From Isohypsibius dastychi (taxonomy: Eukaryota > Tardigrada > Eutardigrada > Parachela > Isohypsibiidae), in contig JAQIWT010000771.1 in the NCBI GenBank assembly GCA_034696485.1, positions 1 through 15,265 of the forward strand: DNA of 15,265 bases. The letters run 5' to 3'. The notes under the pieces were generated by a model. The model made no database searches, was not told the DNA's origin, and saw only the letters and a program-made list of their open reading frames with translations. Position 1 is the first letter of the stretch. Each line of letters starts with the position of its first letter. A program made the position numbers and the translations under genes. Shown here one piece after another: positions 7,901 through 15,265 of this stretch.

Positions 7901-10407
7901 CTACGTCAGTTTTGACATTTTCCGTTCGGTCGAGGAAGTTGGTGATGGCCCATACCTCTCCAAGGCTGCTGTTTGTATGAATATTCCAGTTATCTACGAA
8001 GAATCGTAATAAAGTGTAACCGTAATATCTCTATACCCCAGAACATACCGATTTGGGATCTATAGTCCACCAGCTGAAGTATTCTCGCGAATATCCCACA
8101 CCGCGTCTACAAACACGACCAAATGACCTACAGGTTGAGCTCAATCGAAGACACACTACCCGATTGGGCGTCGTAGTTTGGACTTGGTTCACTTTAACCA
8201 CATACCTTATTCCAAAAAGAAGGATTGCCGCCAGACAGATCACAATTCCAACTGCCATATGTGTAACAACCGTACTTGCTGGAAGTGAATACCTGTTATA
8301 TTCTGTGATACTAGTCATCGGATGACACGACGGGATTTAGCTTACTGGACTCCTGACACACACGGTTTGTCCCAAGGTAGCCACATAGTGGTTCGTTCGG
8401 AGGAGGCCAGTCGTCACTTGGCCAGTCAGGCTGTGGTTCGATAACATGCAAGACATCATCCCATTGCTGGAACATCTGTTCCAGGGCCAGAGATCAACAA
8501 TCTGCAACTCTGTTTGCTTGAAATGTTCGCCTTCACCTTCTGAGTGCCGTTCCTGTCGAAAAACGAAACGAACAATTCAATCCAACGCTCACCAAACTTG
8601 TTAATGTAGATCGGTCCGGCTTTGGTCTCAAATCTTCGGTCAAGAAATTCTTCAGCCAGCAGGGCACCGTTTGAGATAGTGTTGAAGTTAAGTCTTTTCC
8701 GTGCGGTTTGGATCACCTGATCAGAAAGTATTTTCACTACGTATGTACTGGTGAGTGAAGTGTAGTACCTGGGCCAGGGCCGACACACTAGTGTATGAAG
8801 AGGCCAGAATGGAATACTGCAAAAACAGCATCCCGGATTTTAAACGTTTCGGCTCTGCACTTTTGAATCACTCACTCGTCCATCAAGTGGATATGAGACA
8901 TTCAGCTCGGTAGTGGATCGACGCAACATCTCTATGGCCAACCAGATCTTACTGGGATCCTCCTGTTTTTTTTGATCGGTGTGAATGAAAAGTACGGAGC
9001 GAAAGGCTTCCCTCGCGGCCTGCAGAAGATCACTTTCGTCCCAGTTTGTTATACAAACTGAGCTTGACTTACCTCGTCTGTGGAGCTATTCAGAGAGACT
9101 GTAACCTTCCCATAAAGACCGACAATGTTGACAGTTGGCTCGAGCGCCATATAAACCTGTCGAAGACATCAAATGCCAACAACTTGACAGTATTTTTTGC
9201 AAGGAACCCACGTAGTTTCCATCAGTCATATTCAGTCCGTGAGCTTCGAGCTATAAGATACCATTAGTTTCTCCTTTTTTGAAACAGAACTTGGCACACA
9301 CCATCAGCTTGCGGAAAGTGTCTCCACGACCGAAAAAACAGAGCACTGCAAAGACGCGGCCGTTACAATACCAAAAACACTCCAGTCTCTCAACGTGATA
9401 TGACAATCAGCATTCAGCGGAAGCATAGTAAGCGAACGCAGAACGTAACAACGTAACGCAGAAGACACACATTTTCTTTGAGAGAGACACGTAGAAGTTC
9501 TGCTGTAGTCTTACCTCTGCTCACACGCCGGAAAAGCTGCAACGTACTCGTGAAGTTAGTAGATTTCGATATATCGACCGGCTCAATGAAGTATCGAATC
9601 TGTTTATCCGCTGACAGCTGTTTCAAAGTCTGGACGTATACCATGAATATTGGAACCACTCCAACTTCTTGCACAACATAGATCTTTCTCCATTCGTATT
9701 TTTCGAACAGTTTCAAAAAAAGGTCGCAGTGTCCTCCCATTGAGATATATGGTGAAGTGATTGTTGTGGGGTTAGCCGCACGATCACGCAGAAAACCGTC
9801 ACTGCTCACCTTGTAAGAAGTCCAGTTGACACTACTACGGAACTTTAAAATGGTTCCAAAGACTAACGTTGTCATGAAGAGTATGTTCCAGGCTTTGGCT
9901 AACTGCTGACCGATTACCACGCCTTCCTGACATCCTAAAACACGAATTGACATATCACAAGTTACGAATATGAATATGAATCACAGAAGTAACGAAATCC
10001 TACTCTAAAATAACACACCAGTGCCAATTACTCCGTTTCTTAACCACGGCATTCATTCAAGATTTTTGTTTTGCAGGAAATTCGACAACACCTGGACTGA
10101 TGATAACGGACAAAGCCTCTGATTCAGGCCGCCGTTGAGTGTAGTACCATCTCGAAGCCAAACTGATGGCGTTGTCTTGGTACACCAGGCAATTTGTGTC
10201 GAGTCTATCCGATATGAATTTGATGTTGAATTTCAGGCTTCCGTTGTACTCAGCGTTCAGATCTTCCACCGCCATTGTAATGGGTGGTATATTGTGAGTT
10301 AAAGATGATAGTGATGTTGGATAGTTGAAGCCGAAAGACGCAATATCCACTTGCAGAATCTTAGCAGAAGCGAAGTTCAAAATGACAAAAATCCACCCCG
10401 AAAACAT
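7901..10407 (-). CDS. Natriuretic-peptide-receptor-like membrane receptor without cyclase domain, copy B
   Basis: Paralogue of the gene at 3306-5808, predicted at 525 residues. Minus-strand exons: 10092-10407, 9515-9934, 9302-9345, 9073-9156, 8876-9019, 8769-8816, 8537-8716, 8346-8475, 8160-8278 and 7901-7993 (tail, least certain). Start ATG 10407 gives signal peptide MFSGWIFVILNFASA; the longer frame upstream only has a GTG. Ectodomain marks are as in copy A (MAVEDLNAEYNGS, SPGCQEG, VLCFFGRGDTFRKLM, GPIYINKFGER, WPPPNEPLCGYLG), followed by one transmembrane helix (HMAVGIVICLAAILLFGI). The introns of 53 bp (9020-9072) and 67 bp (8279-8345) are not multiples of three, which confirms that they must be spliced; the 54 and 63 bp counterparts in copy A read through in frame. 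Between exon 9 and copy A no kinase or cyclase sequence exists, so this receptor ends in a short tail of about 30 residues. Role inferred: peptide binding, clearance or decoy, or non-cyclase signalling. Confidence 0.87.
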
Positions 10408-11344
10408 TCCAGTTTGGGTCACTGAAAAAATCCCGTTACATGCGCTGATGGGACCAGTTGTTCTGGTGGTAACTATTTTGTACCAGTTCCCACAGCCACA
10501 ATTTGTAAGATTCCGTTCATTCTTGCAGTTAAATCAGAGTATGACACGAATAATGGGGTCCTAAGATACATTCCTCAGAAATGGACACCTCCCCTTCGAA
10601 TAATAAATATGAGATTGAACCTGCTCCCTAGGAATGCGGGCCTTGAGCAATTGTAAAGCGAAAAATTTTGGCCCGAATAAATATGGAATTCAGAGTAGAT
10701 GCCGTCTGCGTTTTAAGATTAGATGATTTGTCGAAATAATTTTTGCACCATTAAGAATTGATATGTCTGACAATGGTTGCGTGGATGGAAAAGGTCAGAG
10801 CAAAGACGGCGGTATGGATGGCTTCATGTGGTTTCGAACGAAAGCATATGTTATGAGACATGACATGACGCGCAGAAAGCACGCGTTATTGTAAAAATGC
10901 ATTGTCAGAAAATTACTGGACAAATCAAAGAGAAGAAATAATACCTCAGTAATGACCGCCGGTGTAGGAATATAATTAGACTGCATCATCTCCTCGCTTT
11001 TCATTTTTATTTTGGGGTTGTGTTTCGTGTTTGTAACCAAATTCGACTCGAAACAAAGTACATTGTATTTCTCTTTGTGATTTATTGGTCTCACATTTTC
11101 ACGCACCAGCTCAACCTGAAGCGCGAGTGCATTACTCCTAAACAGCGCTGAAAACGTGATATTGGGTTTATAAATAAGGTCTACCTGCAGTTACTAGACT
11201 TTGTCCGGTGATAACGTTATGAAAGTAGCTCACAGCATTTGAAGGGTAGTGTCAATAGTGAGCTATCAGTCGCAGACTGAGAATGGTTCACAATATTCAG
11301 TAGCGACAAGGTTGCGTGATTTCTAATTGAGTTCCACTTCAAAC
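10408..11344. promoter_or_regulatory. Shared upstream region of divergent genes, copy B
   Basis: About 0.94 kb lies between the receptor B ATG (10407, minus) and the leader exon of the SNTX-type gene (11345, plus). It aligns with 5809-6863. Its best-kept part is 10772-10958, roughly 85 percent by eye, containing gaacgaaagcatatgttat and attgtcagaaaatta. No clear TATA box is conserved between copies. The minus ORF at 10795-11106 is not open in copy A and is rejected. Confidence 0.4.
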
Positions 11345-11378
11345 ATGTCAATGGAGACGAACCTGCAGCAAGATCACG
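11345..11378 (+). CDS. Leader coding exon of the SNTX-type gene, copy B
   Basis: ATG TCA ATG ... encodes MSMETNLQQDH plus one base, ending at a strong donor (g|gtaagt). Spliced to the acceptor at 12374 (ttcattctag), the phase fits and the frame enters the next exon six codons before the ATG at 12389. The flanking 45 bp (11332-11376) are identical to copy A (6851-6895) while nearby DNA has diverged, which supports a real exon. If it is not used, translation would start at 12389. The intron is 11379-12374 (996 bp). Confidence 0.55.
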
Positions 11379-11408
11379 GTAAGTTTCGTCAGCTATGGTG
11401 AAGTTTAA

Positions 11409-11978
11409 TTAACTCTTAGATGACTGAGAGAGCCTTTTCGGCTCTACGCTTTGGCAAAAAAATCGCTGCGCGCGTACTATGAGGAAATTGAAAATATCCT
11501 TAAAACTCAGTGCCTCAATTTAGACCAAGTAACTTTTATCTTTTGAAACTTTGAAATCGGATGGTTGCCTGATTTTTTAGGACACAGAGCCGAAAAGGCT
11601 CTGTAAAATTTGGCCTTGTTTGACCTGCGATAACTCTCCACGAAAATTTAATGAAATAAATCTGAAAAATACATTTTGTTCAGAGTTCAATTTTCTTTCT
11701 GATGAAAGAACTTTTAAGGTTTATTGCACAAAACGGCACCAAAAAACGCGATTTGACAAGATATGTCCGATTTTTGAACATCAGAGGTTTGTTTCGTGCA
11801 GCTGACCATCGCTCGAAGCAGTCAGACCAAGCAATGGGTGGGCACCGGCTCTTAATTACCTTGTATATGGCTGCCTATTGGCGAGCGCTTTTGTTTGAAC
11901 CAATAAGACCAGACAGAGCCCAAAAGGCTCTGGTTAGTCACAATCGGTCAAAAGATCACTCAGTTACTGAAGAGTTAA
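11409..11978. mobile_element. 570 bp inverted-repeat insertion with repeated AGAGCC hairpins
   Basis: Present in the first intron of the copy B SNTX-type gene and missing from the matching place in copy A (about 6910-6935). The ends are inverted repeats: ttaactcttagatgactgag at 11409 against the reverse complement of 11956-11978, 18 of 23 matching. Each end is followed inward by a hairpin AGAGCC-N5-GGCTCT (11429-11445 and 11914-11932). A third, with an 8 bp perfect stem, lies at 11584-11604. No transposase is seen. The ORFs at 11620-11805 and 11702-11986 overlap these structures and look non-coding. No target-site duplication could be assigned with confidence. Confidence 0.65.
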
Positions 11979-12374
11979 GAAATTAAGGATGTCTGATTTT
12001 CTAAGCGGCATAAGCGCTATAAAGGGGAGCTTTTTTCTATATCATTGCTTGACGGTGATCAGGTGACGACACGTTGGACTAAACTGCACTGCACACAAGT
12101 GTACCGTAACCAGGAGTCATACTTTCGCTAGCCACATGGCACTTGATTCCAGAAGGGAGATAATGGAGATAACAGAGTTCTTATGCTAATTCTGTTGCTG
12201 CGAATTTGCTCGGTTTGCATGTGGCAACACATTGTTTCAATGGTTGTGAACAATGTTGTCTGGTGTTAGAAATATGGTGATAACCTTTAACAACGATCTG
12301 GAAAAGTGATTCCCTTTACGGCGCTGATCCCTTATTCAGCGAAAATGTGGTCAACTTTATGTAATTCATTCTAG

Positions 12375-15265
12375 ATCAGGACGGAACAATGGCGGATTTC
12401 GGCGTTCATCCCCTTGGTACTTCGTTCTCCTTGGGTGCACTGGTGAATCATAAAACCGGTGAAGTCATCAGCACCAACCCTCAACTTGTGAAGAAATACA
12501 CCGATGTTTCGGAGCGTAGACACTTCACCACGCACAGGATTTGCGATGGAGATTATACGGAGTTGTTCTCAGTTTTCGAGGTGGACAGTCACACCAAGCT
12601 TTCTCTGATCAGTGGTGCCACAAAATGGCCGTCAGCACTCCATTTTTTAAATCAACAATCGGAACCTGCAAATTCGGTGCAAATTGTCGTTTTCTCTACG
12701 CTTCATCAGCCAGAATCAAAGTCTTCGCTGGAGAGAACTTTTTGAAGAGAACGGTATCACACCGGCTGATTTGAAAGACGCCACTCATGTTGTTGACGGG
12801 ATGGAATATGGCCTCGAGGCTGCGCTTGTTCTGAGTCTAACTGCTACATCCAAACAGCTACTCACATCGAGAATGAGATCGATCAAACAGATCATCGACA
12901 AGTTAGACACCGGACTAGGAGACCATTTTTCAAACGTCGACCCTGATTTGGAACAGCACTGTAAATTCAGCTTATTTGGGTCATTCCAACCGCTTGTCAT
13001 GGCTGTGACCCTTTCCGATGCATTTTCAATGTTGGCTGGCATTGAACAGCAAATAGCAAACCAAAGCCAGCTGGGTCCTGTTAAAGTATTTTTCAAATCT
13101 TTGCATGAATTCTGTGGAACGGATGAGCCCGTCAACGATGGAGTTCCCAGCCAGCTGGTGGATTTAGTCATCACAAAACTGGACCTTCTCACGAGCTCAA
13201 AGGTCGTCTTAACGGAATCGTTGAATTCACCAGCAGCAGCTGTTTTTTCCTGGTTGGCAAGTGGATTACAAAATAGTATCGGAAAGATAGCAGTGCATAT
13301 CAGCGATATTCGAAACCAGATTAAAACGGCCTTAAAGTCGGAGAGCACATCTACAGAGATTTCCGAATTTCTGGAAGAACAGAATGACTCCGTTTTTCTC
13401 GGCGCGAACCTCAACCGTTTCGTGGAGTGCAAAAAATCAGAACTGGCCTTACTGGAAAGTGTGATTCAGGCGCTGAGAGGAATAACAATCTGCCGGGACG
13501 ACGCTGAATCAACCAGATTTACGAACAACATCTTGTTTCAACAGGTGGTGTCTTTGAAATTTAATATTCACATGTTCGAATCCAACGCAATACTGGACCC
13601 AACGGCCGACCCTTCGAAATGGTGGATCACTAGTTCCGGTACCGTTCAGCAGTTTCAGCAACAAGTCAGAGCATTTGCCGAATTCTACGAGGTCAACAAA
13701 GCCAGGAATGGGCTGGGATTTTTCATCGAAGTAGACTCGAGTGCCGAGCCTAGCACCAGTCTCTGGGAGACGCTCGTATACCAGAACGGAACCGTGTCTC
13801 GAATGAGTATCCCTGAGACGCCTAATAAGGTTCAAGTCAGCGCTGCGGCATCAAGTTTCGTGACCTTTGTTTGGACGACATCTGCCCAGTCAATCATCAC
13901 GGATGAACCTGACTTCAATGATCTCGCTAGCTTGTGTCATTTCAGGGAGCTGCGAGATCCGAAAAGTGATGCCAGATGGACAGAGGTGAAACAAAGCGGC
14001 AGTAGACAGCTCACCGTTGATGGATTAGAAGCAAACACTTCGTACGAATTCCGACTGTGCACAACGTCGTCGCTGGGCGCGTCGAAATGGTCGGACGTTC
14101 TTGTCGTCACGACTTCAGCAAAAGGAGTTTTTCAAAGTAAGCTGCCATACTGGTCGCTCCGTCTGTTAATCTGTTACTTTGCAGGTAAAAAACTTCCGAC
14201 AAGACCAGCGCCATCGCCTCGATCCATCAACAGATCAAATCAGAAAACCGATTACGGAACTGGTTTCATCGCAAAACTGATATCAAACTGGTCAGTCAAG
14301 CAGAGTGGTCAACCAGCCATTTATTCGATGCAGTGGACTGAAACTGCGGGCGACGACCGTCTTTGTATCCAAAAACATTATTTCAGCCATGGTTCAGGCT
14401 CGTCTGGGAACCGAGTTCCGGAAAAGGTCATCATGCTTCTTGGAACTGAGGGGTCTGGGAAGCGAACGTTGATCAACTCTCTGATCAATAACTTTTTTGG
14501 AATTCAACTGAGCGATCCGTTCAGAGTTGTTATTCCAGAACGCGATGTGACCACAAAAGACTGGATTTATACGTACACCCTTGAACCGTTTGAAGACAGT
14601 CCGCAGAATTTCACGCTGACCATCATCGATGTGCAGATTTTCACCGAAACAAACGACGAGGCTGAAAATCGGTCTATCATTTCTCGCCTCAAGAACTTCT
14701 TTGCCAACGAAGACGCCCCGTTCTCGATAGACCATCTGACTCTGATCGGTGTTGTGATTCCTAGCACCACACAGAAGCTGAGTGCAACCCAGCTCTCACT
14801 CTTCACGAACCTCCAGACAATCTTCGGGAAAGACATCAATGAGATCATCGTTCTTCTCTCCACCTTTGCTGACTGCAGGAAACCAGCTGCAATCAAAGCC
14901 CTCCAGGCGGCATCTGTGGAGGTTCGAGCATGTCTCCCAGTTTCTACCTGCGCGTTGTATGAGAATAATCAGCACCCTCCGAAGTCGTTGCAAGCATTCT
15001 GGGAGCTCGGTTCGTCCCGCATTACCGCCGTTTTCAGAATCCTGGAAGCAACCCAGTCCAGAACCCTACTTCTCTCGCGTGAGCTCCTTAAAGAACGTAT
15101 TCGACTTGAAGCGTCTGTGGATGTGATGCAAGTGCATCTGCAAGTTAGATTGACGAAAATGGAGCAGTTACGGCAGGTGCAGAAATTTCTAACGGACAAT
15201 CGCAAAGAAGCAGCAAAGAATGAAAAACTGGAGATCCAAACAATCATTCCAGAAACGAAAAAAGT
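12375..15265 (+). CDS. SNTX-like / FN3 / P-loop GTPase multidomain protein, partial, with one frame break
   Basis: Runs off the right end of the window. The first in-frame ATG of this exon is at 12389 (MADFGVHPLGTSFSLGALV), the typical start of the stonustoxin-like N-terminal domain. That frame stops at 12743-12745. Family similarity resumes in another frame with DATHVVDGMEYG at 12777-12812 and stays open to 15265, apart from a 48 bp intron at 14137-14184. Parts in order: SNTX N-terminal domain (12389 to about 12850), helical region (about 12850-13450), thioredoxin-like region ending near 13800, FN3 (about 13812-14118, with NTSYEFRL), and GTPase with P-loop GTEGSGKRT at 14442-14468. The G3 site is IIDVQIF at 14622-14642, lacking the usual DxxG glycine. 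A G4-like TFAD is at 14862-14873. A charged coiled coil follows from about 15050. Proteins of this architecture occur in fish and invertebrates; fish SNTX members are pore-forming venoms, but the GTPase-bearing ones are intracellular-looking, with no signal peptide here. Toxicity is not implied. Confidence 0.85.
14137..14184 (+). other. 48 bp GT-AG intron between FN3 and GTPase parts
   Basis: gtaagctgcc...ttactttgcag lies between the FN3 end (VVTTSAKGVFQ) and the linker to the GTPase. It has a perfect donor and a pyrimidine-rich acceptor. At 48 bp it is a multiple of three without stops, so retention would only add 16 residues. Confidence 0.75.

Larger units (their letters stand above)
7590..12375. 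repeat. Copy B of the tandem segmental duplication
   Basis: Second unit, same order and orientation as 2640-7590. Homology is visible from about 7590 through the receptor gene, the shared upstream DNA, the leader exon and the end of the first intron at 12374. It must continue into the SNTX-type gene, of which copy A keeps only a fragment. The main structural difference is the 570 bp element at 11409-11978, absent from copy A. Confidence 0.85.

Noticed and set aside
11429-11604. Histone mRNA 3' stem-loop
   Set aside because: The stems read AGAGCC-N5-GGCTCT, the reverse arm order and wrong loop length compared with the histone consensus GGYYY-N4-RRRCC, and no histone coding sequence is nearby.
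12785-13432. 215-codon minus-strand ORF
   Set aside because: It is antisense to the open, family-like plus-strand SNTX frame and has no domain-like features.
14394-15247. Several minus- and plus-strand ORFs over the GTPase part
   Set aside because: Shadows of the plus-strand frame carrying the P-loop and coiled coil.

Overview
The window looks like nuclear DNA from an invertebrate animal. Coding regions are split by short GT-AG introns (48 to about 180 bp, one of about 1 kb), and the recognisable protein families are metazoan: a natriuretic-peptide-receptor-type ectodomain with one membrane span, and a stonustoxin-like (SNTX) / fibronectin III / P-loop GTPase fusion. A small-genome ecdysozoan such as a tardigrade would fit the intron sizes and the amplified receptor family, but no sequence here proves the taxon. 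Most long uninterrupted ORFs are read-through or antisense shadows; the real genes had to be assembled from exons.

Layout. Bases 1-2640 hold two diverged copies (about 140-680 and 1850-2400) of a unit with a minus-strand short ORF that begins with a signal peptide. The right copy is open (1910-2191) and the left one is broken. A 171 bp Tc1/mariner-type MITE (1157-1327) lies between them. From about 2640 to the right end runs a tandem segmental duplication with a period of about 4.6 kb. Each unit has a minus-strand receptor gene (copy A 3306-5808, copy B 7901-10407) and, head-to-head across about 1 kb of shared upstream DNA, a plus-strand SNTX-type gene (leader exons at 6864-6897 and 11345-11378).

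Both receptor genes can be read through the same ten-exon structure to a predicted 525 residues: signal peptide, ANF-receptor ligand-binding domain, cysteine-containing juxtamembrane stalk, one transmembrane helix, and a tail of about 30 residues. No kinase-homology or guanylyl-cyclase exons are seen. For copy B there is no unexplained room for them before copy A begins. The architecture therefore resembles a clearance-type (NPR-C-like) receptor, not a receptor cyclase.

The SNTX-type gene of copy B is nearly complete but runs off the window. It has an SNTX N-terminal domain, a helical and thioredoxin-like middle, an FN3 domain, a P-loop GTPase with a degenerate G3, and the start of a coiled coil. 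One reading-frame break (about 12714-12743) separates its first 118 codons from the rest. In copy A this gene is a remnant: promoter, leader exon, intron end and a roughly 110 bp FN3 piece remain, and about 1.5 kb is deleted. A 570 bp inverted-repeat element sits in the first intron of copy B and is absent from copy A.

The idea that the receptor and the SNTX-GTPase protein are co-regulated as a divergent pair is inference from layout only.
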